This document shows positions 17,772 to 27,028 of a DNA stretch of 58,414 nucleotides, piece by piece. Source of the DNA: Blastocatellia bacterium (lineage in GTDB: Bacteria; Acidobacteriota; Blastocatellia; HR10; J050); the NCBI GenBank assembly GCA_026985075.1, contig JALSQX010000052.1, positions 74,979-133,392 on the forward strand, in the 5' to 3' direction. Position numbers and translations under genes: made by a program. The notes below the pieces were generated by a model. That model saw nothing but the letters and a program-made list of their open reading frames with translations. It ran no database searches and was not told the DNA's origin. How positions within the stretch are numbered: position 1 is the first letter of the stretch; each line of letters opens with the position of its first letter.

Positions 17772-18203
17772 AAGTCACCTCCTTTGATTTTGGTTGCTAC
17801 CGCCACATGGAAAAGAGGAAGGAGCGTCCGGCCGCGGGGTCGCCGCTCATCGGCGGCGCGCTGCATGTCCCTGCGCGATCACTCGGGCATCATCGTCGTT
17901 CTCGATCACGTCCATTCGGCAGGAAAAACCACTTCTACTTCGAGGGCGAGTGGGCCGGTGAACGCTCTCATCAATATGAGTGCCGGTCCGAATGCCGGAA
18001 GACGCCCCTCTCGGGATATCTCGTCGTCCAGCCGGCGCGGAGACAACGAGGCTCCAAGAGAGCCTCCCGACATTTCGGGCCACTCGGGCAACAGGCATCG
18101 AACCGCTTGGGAATGGCCGGGGGATCCTTCTCAACCCCAGGGAGGAGGTGCGTGGATTCATCTCCCCGTCCGGCCGTCATTCCATGGAAACTACATCCCA
18201 TCG
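17772..18203. other. 432-bp intergenic region between the UbiD-fusion gene and the CRTAC1 gene
   Basis: Open frames exist on both strands but are Arg/Pro/Ser-rich and resemble nothing. A small hairpin (CGCCG-CTCAT-CGGCG) lies near 17845. The last 20 nt before 17771 are the ribosome site of the CRTAC1 gene. I see no clear promoter or terminator. Confidence 0.35.
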
Positions 18204-21137
18204 TCACGCCGAGGCAGATAAACGGTTGAGCGCCTCCCGGGCGACATCGAGGCCAGGGAAAAGATCCAGCGCGCGCTGGTAATGCTCCCGCGCTCTCTCC
18301 TGATCTCCCTGGGCTTCGTAAGCCATGGCCAGCCCCAGTTCCGCTTTGACCACGCGGGACCCTTCCAATCCCTTCTCGATGGCCGTTCGAATCAAAGCGA
18401 TGGCCTCGGCAGGATCGGCGCCGGTGAATGGCAGCGTACCGATGATCCCCAACGCCCGATTCAAATACGGAATGGGGCAGTCAGGGTCGAGGTCCAGGGC
18501 TCTCTGCGTCGCCGTGGCCGATTGCGTGAAAAACTCTCCCTTGTCGAACAGATTGAGCAGCGAATTCCCCCAATCGGCCAGGATATCGCCGCGGATAGCG
18601 TGTGCCAAGGCATTATTGGGCTCGATCTGACAGGCCAACTCGGCCAGCGAGTGAGCCAGGCGATAGTTCTGGGCCAACGCCGCTTTATCGGCTTCTTCCA
18701 GGAGGGCGCGAGGATAGCGCCCCACGCGACGCACAACGTCCTCCAGCTCGTCGGCTGGCGCCGGCTCGATGGGCGAGCGGCGCAAAGGCATCCAGCCGGT
18801 GAGACTGTGATACACGCGCATGACGGCCATCTCCGGCGTCCCCCAGATCCGGGGCAGATGGCGCCACTCCTCAGGCATCACCGAGAGAACGTGAGCGATG
18901 GTTTCATCGAGCGTCTTGGCTTCGGCCACCTGGGCTGTCACTTCGCGAAGGAGAAACTGGGCGATGTCCTTCATCCACGTCAACACCGACTTATCGGTGA
19001 TGCGCCCATGTCCGGGAACGACAATATCGATGTCCAGTGCTTCCAGGTTCTCCAACGTCCGAATCCACTGACCTTCGGCGCGCAATCCCTCGTTCATCAC
19101 CGGCATGCCGAAGATGGGAAATCCGAACGGGATCACCGTATCGCCAGCAAACAGGACTTTCTCCTCGGGGATGTACACGGCCACGGCGTCATCGGTTTCG
19201 CCTTCCCCATAGAATTTCAAGTGAAGCGTCTTATCGCCGAGCCGGAGTTCCAGTTCTTCATCGAACGTCATGTCCGGAGGCAGTACGACCATATTGGCCA
19301 TGGGCAGGGCGCGGGATTCGTAGAATGCCTTGACGCGCTTCTCGCGCGTGCGCATCAATTCCACCGTCTTATTGGAGCCCACGATGGTAGCGCCCAATTC
19401 TTTGAACACCACGTTCCCGTAGTTATGATCGCCGTGATAATGCGTGTTGATGGCATAGAGGATAGGTTTATCGGTGATTTTGCGAATCTCATTGACCACG
19501 CGCTTGGCCGACGCCGGAGAGGTCGTCGTATCGATGACGGCGACACCCTCATCGGCGATGATGACTCCAGCATTGGCCAATTCGTAGACCACGTAAATGC
19601 CGTCCTTGACTTTGGTGATGCCCTGTTGTGGCAGCGAGAGAATATCTTTGGCATCCTGATGAACGTGTGGTGCCGGTTGTGATGGCGTCATGATACTCTC
19701 CTCCTTCTCCTCGCTGATGAAATCCCCCAGAAAGACGCGCCCTTCGCCTCGGGCTCGCAGTCGCTCGAATAGGATGCGCTCGGTAGGGCGACAGGGCGGT
19801 GGTTTGGTCGCATCGATGCCCAGTCGCCCAATGGACGTCACGATGGATTCCTCCATCCCTGGAATGCGATGTCCCAGCGGATCTTCCTCAAACGTCCGCA
19901 CTTTATCTAACACGATGAGATCGCGAGCCGGATCGACGCGAATAGAAAGGGCATAAATGAGATCATGAGGATCGTGGATGTTGATGTCCTCATCGACAGC
20001 GATGGTCAACCGAGGCATATAGGGCATGGATATGGCCGTCAACAGCGCCTCGCGCACGTCCTCTTCGCTGCGCGGGCTCATCTGAATGACGGCACAGTTG
20101 ATGGCCGAATGCAGAGGGATAGTCACGTCGCGCACCGGCAATCCTTTCCCCTTGAGCATCCCATAGAGCATCGGCGCGATGATGAATTCGCAAATGGCGT
20201 GATGATCGGTCCACCGGGTGGGCTGGAGATGCCGATAAATGGGATCGCGCCGCATGGTGATGGCGGTGACATCGAAGTACGGTTGTGACGAGCGGATGGG
20301 AGCGTAGGTGTCGGTGTGACTGGCGACGTTCGTGTACGGTCCGGGATGCGGATCGATGTACCCCTCGATGATGATTTCGGCATGCGCGGGCAGTTGCAGA
20401 TCGACTGTCTCGCCACGCACCAACTCGATCGTCTCTCCTAACAGTGTTCCAGCGATCTCGATCTCGCTGTAGCCCGGATGGGGCCCCGTATACACGGCGG
20501 CCACTTCATACGCCGGATGGCATCCCAGCACGACGGCCATGGGAGCGCGCCGACCGAGCATCTGGTAGCGCTTGATGTTCTCGGCCGTGTGCGACGAGAA
20601 GACGTAAAACTGCGCGCGCCGCGGCCCCATGATTTGCGTGGTGGGAAAGAAGCAGTTCTGCACGCCGGTCACCGGATCTTTGGTCACGCCAAAGCCGCCG
20701 CTGATGGTGCGAATATGGAAATCCTCCGGCGACATGTTCAGGTGAGGAACGGCGATGCCCTCGCTGGGCGTGGAGACGGGAAGTCGACCGAGATCGACAT
20801 CCTCGCCCTTCCAGATGATCTCTTTGACCGGCCCATCGTCGACCAGACGCGTCTTCCCCGGACCCTGCATGTACTTGATGGCCAGATGGGGAATGAGATT
20901 CTCCGGCGAGCACTTCAAAGCAATGGCCTGATGGCGCCGAAACCGCAACAGACAATCGACCACCCGCCACCCGGGATAGCCTTTCACGTTCTCGAACAGG
21001 ATGGGTTTGGTCGTCTCCGAACACAGTGCGGGGATCTCAGTGAGCGGATCGGCCGGCCGGCGAATGCGGATCAGTTCGCCCAGGGCTTCCATTTCGGCCA
21101 GGAATGTTCTCAGACTGTGGGGCGCGCTATTCACCAT
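18204..21137 (-). CDS. UbiD-family decarboxylase fused in frame to metallo-beta-lactamase-fold hydrolase with TPR tail
   Basis: One 977-codon frame encodes two proteins that are usually separate. Residues 1-482 form a complete UbiD-type prenylated-FMN decarboxylase, showing the LRTFLAEMEALGELIRI start and 'GGFGVTKDPVTGVQNCFFPTTQIMG', with HHAICEFIIAP and IPLHSAINCAVIQMSP in the core. Residues 483-977 form an MBL-fold hydrolase with HxHxDH at 566-571 and later FAGDTVIPFG and VPGHGR, followed by a TPR-like alpha-helical tail (about 850-975). No stop codon separates them, but Met483 has its own ribosome site. UbiD enzymes decarboxylate aromatic or alpha,beta-unsaturated acids; the MBL part resembles alkylsulfatase-like or quinoprotein-relay hydrolases. 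UbiX, which makes the cofactor, is not in the window. Confidence 0.75.
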   Translation of the reverse strand: MVNSAPHSLRTFLAEMEALGELIRIRRPADPLTEIPALCSETTKPILFENVKGYPGWRVVDCLLRFRRHQAIALKCSPENLIPHLAIKYMQGPGKTRLVDDGPVKEIIWKGEDVDLGRLPVSTPSEGIAVPHLNMSPEDFHIRTISGGFGVTKDPVTGVQNCFFPTTQIMGPRRAQFYVFSSHTAENIKRYQMLGRRAPMAVVLGCHPAYEVAAVYTGPHPGYSEIEIAGTLLGETIELVRGETVDLQLPAHAEIIIEGYIDPHPGPYTNVASHTDTYAPIRSSQPYFDVTAITMRRDPIYRHLQPTRWTDHHAICEFIIAPMLYGMLKGKGLPVRDVTIPLHSAINCAVIQMSPRSEEDVREALLTAISMPYMPRLTIAVDEDINIHDPHDLIYALSIRVDPARDLIVLDKVRTFEEDPLGHRIPGMEESIVTSIGRLGIDATKPPPCRPTERILFERLRARGEGRVFLGDFISEEKEESIMTPSQPAPHVHQDAKDILSLPQQGITKVKDGIYVVYELANAGVIIADEGVAVIDTTTSPASAKRVVNEIRKITDKPILYAINTHYHGDHNYGNVVFKELGATIVGSNKTVELMRTREKRVKAFYESRALPMANMVVLPPDMTFDEELELRLGDKTLHLKFYGEGETDDAVAVYIPEEKVLFAGDTVIPFGFPIFGMPVMNEGLRAEGQWIRTLENLEALDIDIVVPGHGRITDKSVLTWMKDIAQFLLREVTAQVAEAKTLDETIAHVLSVMPEEWRHLPRIWGTPEMAVMRVYHSLTGWMPLRRSPIEPAPADELEDVVRRVGRYPRALLEEADKAALAQNYRLAHSLAELACQIEPNNALAHAIRGDILADWGNSLLNLFDKGEFFTQSATATQRALDLDPDCPIPYLNRALGIIGTLPFTGADPAEAIALIRTAIEKGLEGSRVVKAELGLAMAYEAQGDQERAREHYQRALDLFPGLDVAREALNRLSASA
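19689..19706 (-). promoter_or_regulatory. internal ribosome binding site and start inside the UbiD-MBL frame
   Basis: On the minus strand AAGGAGGAG stands 6-7 nt before ATG 19691 (MTPSQPAPHV), exactly where the UbiD homology ends and the metallo-beta-lactamase part begins. It suggests that the second half can be translated alone, so both a 977-residue fusion and a 495-residue protein may be made. Confidence 0.55.
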
Positions 21138-21169
21138 GATCCTTCTCCTCTCTCTCGAAGATCTCCGCC

Positions 21170-24100
21170 TCAGAAGTTCAGTCGGAACGAGAACTGGAGC
21201 TGGCGTGCGGGAGCAGCGAACCGAGCGGTGCCGAACTCGGGCACCGGCCCGCGAATGCCATCACCAAAGGCCTTCGGTTGAGGCCCGATGAAATCGGCCG
21301 CCCCATAGACGGTGTTGATGTCCAGGACATTGACGACGTTGAACAAATTGAAGACCTCGGCACTGAGAACGCCCCGAACGCGCTCGGTGAATGGAATCTG
21401 GCGCTGGAGGCGTATATCGAGGTTGAAGAAGCGATCGCCCTTGTACACGTTGCGGCCGGCTATGCCCACGCGATCGGGGAAAGGAAAGTTATCGCTGTTG
21501 GTATCGAAACCGGTGAAGATGGTGAAAAACCGTGGACTCTCGGCCGTCGCCAGGATGGCGATCTTGAAGTCGCGGAGCCATCCTCGTTGGGGGCCTTCGG
21601 CCAGGAACGTGGCTGTGAACCGGTGCTCGACGTGATTATCCGATAGGCCGCGCTCCAGATCGGGCCGCAAGAAATTCTCGGCCACCGTGGTGAGCGAGAG
21701 CGTGGTGATGTTATCGATGGATTTGGACCAAACGTAATTGGCCATCACGCTGTAGTGATGACTGAACGATTTGCGGAAGGTGAGAATGCCTGCATGATAG
21801 ATGGAGAAGGCCGTCGGCGTATTGAGGAGCGCGAATCCGAACCGCGGGTCAGCCGAGGAGAATCGCGTCTTCCCATTGGGGAGCACGCCGAACGGCTTGG
21901 CGTTCACGTTGAGCGGTTGCTGCAGCTTGATGGCGTGGACGTAAGAATATCCCGCCGAGACGAAGATATCCCGACCGAACTGATGTTCCAGTTCCAGACT
22001 CGTCTGCAGGGCATAGGGAGTGGGGAAATCGCGCTGAGAGAACCCGGCGGGAAAACTGATCAATCGTTCGGGAGCCGGATAGGCGCCCGTGCGCAGAAAG
22101 TCGGCGAATGCCGGGCCAGCAGTGAACGGCCCGGGGATGGGCCCCACCGGCCCGAACGTGCCGAATCCGATCAAGCTCTTCTCCGGATCTCTGAACTGAG
22201 CGACCAGGGGATTGTTGAGATAAGGTCCGATCGGGCCACTGGAGTTGATGCCCTCGATGAGGTCGCTGATGCCGAATTGACCGTGGAAGATGCCGAACCC
22301 GCCGCGCAATACGCCCCGCTGCTTATCGAAGCTGTAAGAGAATCCCACGCGCGGTTGCACATTGTTGAAATCGTTCTTGAAGAAACGGCCATCGGCCAAC
22401 TCCGAAGGCTTGGTCTCGATCTCATATCGCAGACCCAGAGTGAGCAGAAAGTTTGGCCGGAGGCGCCATTGGTCTTGACCGTAGACGGCGTAGATCTCAT
22501 GTCGCCACCGGAGCGAGGCGGCATCCGCGAAGACCTCGCCGGCGGGACTGGCAAACAGTCCGGCCTGGAAACGAGGGTCTCGTGGCGGTAGTTGCTGACC
22601 GAATAAGGCGCGCGGCTCGCCGAAGATGAACAAAACGGCCGTGGGCTGGAAGAAGGGAGGCCGACCGAAGAAGCTCTCCGGCGTGAACACGGCCAGCCCA
22701 GGGGTGAAGAACGGACCGAGATCGCGATCCCAGATGGTGTGGAACTCGCCGCCGAATTTGAACGAGTGCGTCCCCTGCTGATAGGCGAGATTCTCGGTGA
22801 ACTGAAGGCGCGTCTCCCGGTAGAAGATGACGCCGCCGACGATGCCGCCCATCTGCACGAGATTGGGAATCTGCAATGCCGGTTCCAGACCAGTACCCAC
22901 CGGCCTCAGGTTGAGCGTCCGACGCCCCCACTGGAAGGCCGATTCGCTGGTCAGCGCGGGAGAGAGGATGTGAATGACATTGGCCGCCACCGTCTGATCG
23001 CGAATGGGATTCTGGCGAAACGTCGATGGCATGCCCAATCCCGGCGGCGCGCCCAGGACATTCTCGTTCCGTTGATCGGTGAACAAATAGCGGGCATTGA
23101 GGAAGGTGGCATCGCTGAAATGATGCGTGACTTTGCCAATGAACTGATCGTAGTCATTGATCCTGAGAATGGAGAGGTTCTCGGCGGCCAATCCCAGAGA
23201 CTGCTTGACGGCATTGATGCGGTCGATGTTCTTCAAGATGAAGTCGGAATAGAGCGGCGATTCGGCCCGCCGCTGTCCTTCATAACCGCCAAACAAGAAC
23301 GTCTGGTTGCGCACCAGGGGGCCACTCGCCGTGAAGCCGAACTGATTGAATCGCAACGTCTCGAATCCCGGCGATGTGAGTGGATTCTTGGCATTGAGCG
23401 CGTCGTTGCGGAAGAAGTAATAGATGGACCCATGAACTTCATTGCTCCCCGATCTGGTGACGATGTTGACGATGCCGCCCAAGTGGCGCCCGGTATCCGC
23501 CGTGTAGGAGTTGGAGACGACGCGGAATTCCTGCACCCAGTCTTGCGACGGCGATGCGCGCTGGACGCCGGAAATGCTCGTCGTATAATCGAGGCCATCC
23601 AGGGCGATGAACACCGAATGTGTCTCTCGCACGCCGCCGAAGCTCAACTTCAATGCCGGCTCACTGAAGGGAGATTGGCTCCCCACCGACGTGCTGCGAC
23701 CAACAGTCACCGAGGGCGTGAGTTTGGCGAAGTCGATGAATTGCCGACCTTGAATGGGCAGATCGGCGATGCGGCGCTCTTCGATCACCTGACTCACCTC
23801 GGCCTTAGCCGTATCCAGACTTTGAGCCGTCGCCGCCTCCACCTCGATGGTTTCTTCGATGGTGACGGTCAGCGTGACCGTCAGCGACGCGACCTGCCCG
23901 ACGGTGAGTTGAACGTCCAACGACTGCTCGGCAAAACCCTCGGCACTCACCGTGAGCCTGTACCGGCCGGGAGGGATGGCCGAAACGACGACCAATCCTC
24001 TGTCGTTGGTTTGTGCCGTTCGCCGGGCTCCGGTCGCTCGATTGATGAGCGCGACCTGAGCGCCAACGATCACGGCACCGGCCTCATCTTCGACCGTCAC

Positions 24101-24202
24101 CGTCAACGTGGCGAGCTCCTGGGCCGAAGCCGGCTTCGCGGCCAGCCCGCCGAGCAGTCCTGAAATCCCCATCAGAATGAGCACATAACACTTGATAGAC
24201 AT
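21170..24202 (-). CDS. TonB-dependent receptor, Oar type (no. 2)
   Basis: The 1010-residue product has a signal peptide ending ASAQ and a CarboxypepD_reg-like domain (ELATLTVTVEDEAGAVIVGAQVALI). The plug includes LPIQGRQFIDFAKLTPSV and 'DTGRHLGGIVNIVTRSGSNEVHG', and a barrel ending LQFSFRLNF follows. It is a close paralogue of receptor 4 at 54584-57616. For example, LKLSFGGVRETHS and DYTTSISGVQRA are shared, and the GYEGQRRAESPLYS region is nearly identical. ATG 24202 is preferred to the GTG at 24205 because GAGGAGG then has proper spacing. It sits directly upstream of the UbiD-fusion gene (32-nt gap), hinting that it imports the acid which UbiD decarboxylates, but no ligand can be read. Confidence 0.9.
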   Translation of the reverse strand: MSIKCYVLILMGISGLLGGLAAKPASAQELATLTVTVEDEAGAVIVGAQVALINRATGARRTAQTNDRGLVVVSAIPPGRYRLTVSAEGFAEQSLDVQLTVGQVASLTVTLTVTIEETIEVEAATAQSLDTAKAEVSQVIEERRIADLPIQGRQFIDFAKLTPSVTVGRSTSVGSQSPFSEPALKLSFGGVRETHSVFIALDGLDYTTSISGVQRASPSQDWVQEFRVVSNSYTADTGRHLGGIVNIVTRSGSNEVHGSIYYFFRNDALNAKNPLTSPGFETLRFNQFGFTASGPLVRNQTFLFGGYEGQRRAESPLYSDFILKNIDRINAVKQSLGLAAENLSILRINDYDQFIGKVTHHFSDATFLNARYLFTDQRNENVLGAPPGLGMPSTFRQNPIRDQTVAANVIHILSPALTSESAFQWGRRTLNLRPVGTGLEPALQIPNLVQMGGIVGGVIFYRETRLQFTENLAYQQGTHSFKFGGEFHTIWDRDLGPFFTPGLAVFTPESFFGRPPFFQPTAVLFIFGEPRALFGQQLPPRDPRFQAGLFASPAGEVFADAASLRWRHEIYAVYGQDQWRLRPNFLLTLGLRYEIETKPSELADGRFFKNDFNNVQPRVGFSYSFDKQRGVLRGGFGIFHGQFGISDLIEGINSSGPIGPYLNNPLVAQFRDPEKSLIGFGTFGPVGPIPGPFTAGPAFADFLRTGAYPAPERLISFPAGFSQRDFPTPYALQTSLELEHQFGRDIFVSAGYSYVHAIKLQQPLNVNAKPFGVLPNGKTRFSSADPRFGFALLNTPTAFSIYHAGILTFRKSFSHHYSVMANYVWSKSIDNITTLSLTTVAENFLRPDLERGLSDNHVEHRFTATFLAEGPQRGWLRDFKIAILATAESPRFFTIFTGFDTNSDNFPFPDRVGIAGRNVYKGDRFFNLDIRLQRQIPFTERVRGVLSAEVFNLFNVVNVLDINTVYGAADFIGPQPKAFGDGIRGPVPEFGTARFAAPARQLQFSFRLNF

Positions 24203-24314
24203 CACTCCTCCTCGAACATCCGGGGGAGTTCCCTGATTCGACTCTCACTCCGACCGAATGACGCCCAATCACCCCTCCGATCACCGGCCTGGATGCGAGT
24301 CGATGGGAGATCGA

Positions 24315-24803
24315 TTATCCCGCTCCCTTCCGCGCCAACCCCAAGGTGATGGCGCCGAGCGAGAGGATGACTAAAGCCGAGCCGATCACAGCCAAGGCCT
24401 GAGGGCCGAGGCCCCGATTGACCGTCTGCAAGATCACCCCGAGGGGGAAGACGATGGACCCGACGATGAGGCCCAGAGCCACCATCACGCGACGACGCTC
24501 TTCAAAAGCGAGGTGATCGAACACGACGCCGAGCACGATCAACAACATGGCCAGTCCGATCCAGTGTGAATGAACGTCCACTTCCCGCACATACTCGAAT
24601 TTGGTCTCGGCGTAGGTCTGCAACGCCGCCCGGGCCTCAGGCATCTTCCGCTCGGCGGCTCGAGCGAAACTCGTGGCCAACGCGGCGCCCATGCGATCCA
24701 ACGTCTGATGCTCATCGAAGAGCGCATAATAGAGGCCATAGGCCATCCCCCAGATGGCCAGAGCGAGCCCCGATGCGATCAGGAGTTTCTGAGAGCGCGT
24801 CAT
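24315..24803 (-). CDS. membrane protein with one His-x-His module
   Basis: This 162-residue protein has four predicted transmembrane segments: one at the N-terminus, one after VDVHSHWIGLAML, then GLIVGSIVFPLGVIL and the C-terminal segment. The middle, HSHWIGLAMLLIVLGVVFDHLAFEERRR, aligns with both halves of the upstream protein, so it is a third, more diverged copy of that unit. Its ATG overlaps the upstream stop by 4 nt (ATGA), implying translational coupling. I know of no assigned function. The paired His in a helix, and the location beside a molybdoenzyme with an NrfD subunit, would fit haem or metal binding. Confidence 0.7.
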   Translation of the reverse strand: MTRSQKLLIASGLALAIWGMAYGLYYALFDEHQTLDRMGAALATSFARAAERKMPEARAALQTYAETKFEYVREVDVHSHWIGLAMLLIVLGVVFDHLAFEERRRVMVALGLIVGSIVFPLGVILQTVNRGLGPQALAVIGSALVILSLGAITLGLARKGAG

Positions 24804-25924
24804 CGCACTTCCCCTCCCTCAGCGTCCAGACGCCCGGTGTAGCGAAGGACGCCCACTAACATGCCCAACAGGGCGATGATGACCAGCAAGCCACCGACGT
24901 CGGCGATACCGCCAGCGACCAGTCCCCATTTGATTTCCAGAAACACGAAGACCGGTAAGATCACCGACCCGATCAACAGAACGACGACCCAGCGCCGACG
25001 CCAGCGTTCGCTCAAGAAAACATACGGCTGAACGAAGGCCAGCAGCATGGCCAGCAGCCCGAACTCAATGATATGAGCGTGAGCGGCGATCTTGACCGCT
25101 TGATCGGCCTGCAACAGCCCGTAAGCATTGACGGCGCGCTCGGCCTCGACCATGTCATTGGCCGCCGCCCGCTCGATGATGGTGCGCAACGTGGCCACGT
25201 CGCCCGCCTCATGAGCGTAAAGATCGACGGCGGCATAATAGCCCCCATAAAGAAATCCGAGCAGCACGAGCAGCGTCCCTCCCACTAACAGCGCGCGGCT
25301 CGACCAGCTCCATTCCAGGAGGCTGGCGGCGCGAGTCTCGACCGATCGGCCTCGACGAACATATCGCCAGAGCCCGATGAGCTGGCCGAGACAGGCGATG
25401 ATGACGAGCAGGCCGCCGAGGTCGGCAAAAATACTCGCCCAACCAATCGTCTCTAAAGGGCTGTAGGCCAATCCCACATAGTAGATGAGGAACACCGAGA
25501 CGGGCAAAACAATAGCTCCGGTCAGAAACAGCGTGGCCATCTGCTTCTTGCGGCGCTCGTCCAACGCCACATACGGCTGCACGAGCGCCAGCAGCAGCGC
25601 CAGATACCCGAAGGCGATCATATGAGCGTGCGTGTCGACCTTGGTGCCGCGATGCTCCAGGAATCGACCGATCGCCGCGAAGTGGTCGAGGACGCCGTGA
25701 GCATCTTGAGCGCCGACGGCATGCGCGGCCGCCAGCAGGGCCTCGCTGATGCGGGCGGCATTCTGATGCAAGATGAACACGGCGAAGATGTCGCCGAAGA
25801 TCATCCCTCCAGCGATGAGCCCGATCCCCCCGATGATCAACAATCGTCGGGCGCTCCAGGCCGCAAATGCGCCGTCGCCCGATGAAAGGCCCGCGCGTGC
25901 GAGCGTCTCAGAGTTGCCCATCAT
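24800..25924 (-). CDS. duplicated membrane protein with two His-x-His modules
   Basis: The 374-residue protein consists of two homologous four-helix halves. The repeated core reads HAHMIAFGYLALLLALVQPY in half one and HAHIIEFGLLAMLLAFVQPY in half two. Each is followed by a basic/acidic loop (LDERRKK, LSERWRR) and a helix ending LPVxVFL. The pattern HxHxIxFGxLAxLL is reminiscent of the His-rich helices of haem-copper-oxidase-related membrane proteins, but no known family was recognised. ATG 25924 is preferred since GGAGGAAAG precedes it; the open frame to 26008 adds a hydrophilic leader. It is separated from the NrfD gene by 144 nt and coupled to the next gene. Confidence 0.7.
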   Translation of the reverse strand: MMGNSETLARAGLSSGDGAFAAWSARRLLIIGGIGLIAGGMIFGDIFAVFILHQNAARISEALLAAAHAVGAQDAHGVLDHFAAIGRFLEHRGTKVDTHAHMIAFGYLALLLALVQPYVALDERRKKQMATLFLTGAIVLPVSVFLIYYVGLAYSPLETIGWASIFADLGGLLVIIACLGQLIGLWRYVRRGRSVETRAASLLEWSWSSRALLVGGTLLVLLGFLYGGYYAAVDLYAHEAGDVATLRTIIERAAANDMVEAERAVNAYGLLQADQAVKIAAHAHIIEFGLLAMLLAFVQPYVFLSERWRRRWVVVLLIGSVILPVFVFLEIKWGLVAGGIADVGGLLVIIALLGMLVGVLRYTGRLDAEGGEVR

Positions 25925-26068
25925 CTCTTTCCTCCAGCAGGCGTCGATGTTCGAGAGACGTCGATCCTCACCGCCCGACGAGGAACGTTCCCTCCACCTG
26001 GCGATCATCGGATCAGCGATGAACCGTCGAGAGGATGGACGTCGCTCAAGAGGTGAGTCGTTCGAGGA

Positions 26069-26989
26069 TTATCGCTGAGTTCTGGAGAGAAGGAACACAG
26101 GAGCCGCCTGCGGCGCGTAGAGACCGGATTTGAGGAGCACCATGAGGAGGGTGAAATCACCGGTGAGCTCACAAGCGGCGATCACGATCATCAGCCACCG
26201 CACGGCGAACTGTGTGTGGGCCAATGATAATAGGAGCGTGGCGATCAGACCGACCAACACGACGAGTCCCACAAAGAAACGAGCATAGCGACCTTCGAGC
26301 AATAACCGCACGGTTTCTCGCGCCGTTTCGTTACGATGCCACATCAACCAGAGATAGACGGCGAGCAGAAGCAGATTGACCACCAACAGCAGCGACTCAC
26401 CCCACATGAGCGCCGATTGGATCGTCGCGTCGGTGCGCCCGAGCCACTCGCCCACGGTGAGTGAGAGAGTCACGCCGCCGAGCGCCGCATAGGTCAGACA
26501 GAGCAACGGCAATAGGCCAATGTGCCAGAAAGGAATGGAGGGCGATGCGCTCATGACGAAGCCATCGTAAAACATGAGGAACAGCGCCGAGAGCGCGGCC
26601 ACCCAGAAGATGATCGTCGCCAGCCCGCCCATCCACAATGGGTGACCCACCCACTGGGGGAGGAGCCAGAGCAACCCGCTCGCTCCGAAAATGCCGGTGG
26701 CCCAGATGCCTCGCGCGATCCATGAGCGATCCGGTCGCCGGGCCGCTCGCCAGAATCGAGCCGGGCGCCCGAGATACAGGAGATGAGCTCCGTTCTTGCC
26801 CACCATCACGATCAGATATCCGAGCGTCAGGCCAATGAGGTCGTCAGTCCAGAGCGAGACGAGAAACAATCCCGCGCCCACCTCGCCGAAAAAGAAGGCC
26901 GAACCGATCAACCATCCCCACCATACTTGTCGATAATAGCCGAACTGAAATCGATGCTCGGCAATGGGAATTGAAGCGTGAGCCTGCAT
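26069..26989 (-). CDS. NrfD/PsrC-family membrane subunit of a molybdoenzyme complex
   Basis: The 306-residue protein has eight or nine hydrophobic helices and the NrfD-type pattern: helix one with WLIGSAFFFGEVGAGLFLVSLW, then NGAHLLYLGRPARFWRAAR, the conserved LGRPxRFWR loop. NrfD-like subunits anchor the Fe-S and Mo subunits to the membrane and exchange electrons with quinones. The start at 26989 is preceded by GAGGAGGA at good spacing; an earlier in-frame Met at 27004 lies in that site. It follows the ferredoxin subunit by 39 nt, and gene order Mo, MoaD-like, FeS, NrfD indicates one complex. Confidence 0.85.
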   Translation of the reverse strand: MQAHASIPIAEHRFQFGYYRQVWWGWLIGSAFFFGEVGAGLFLVSLWTDDLIGLTLGYLIVMVGKNGAHLLYLGRPARFWRAARRPDRSWIARGIWATGIFGASGLLWLLPQWVGHPLWMGGLATIIFWVAALSALFLMFYDGFVMSASPSIPFWHIGLLPLLCLTYAALGGVTLSLTVGEWLGRTDATIQSALMWGESLLLVVNLLLLAVYLWLMWHRNETARETVRLLLEGRYARFFVGLVVLVGLIATLLLSLAHTQFAVRWLMIVIAACELTGDFTLLMVLLKSGLYAPQAAPVFLLSRTQR

Positions 26990-27028
26990 CTCGGTCCTCC
27001 TCATTGAACGGGCCGTTTGCCGAAACAC

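Noticed and set aside
16095-18221. 708-codon plus-strand open frame opposite the CRTAC1 gene
   Set aside because: Its Ile/Glu/Val-rich pattern is the complement of the Asp-rich calcium loops; no start signal or family match.
17807-18229. 140-codon plus-strand frame in the 17.8-18.2 kb spacer
   Set aside because: Overlaps the 3' end of the UbiD-fusion gene, is Arg/Ser/Gly-rich and has no ribosome site.
22739-24163. 474-codon plus-strand frame opposite TonB receptor 2
   Set aside because: Shadow of the receptor.
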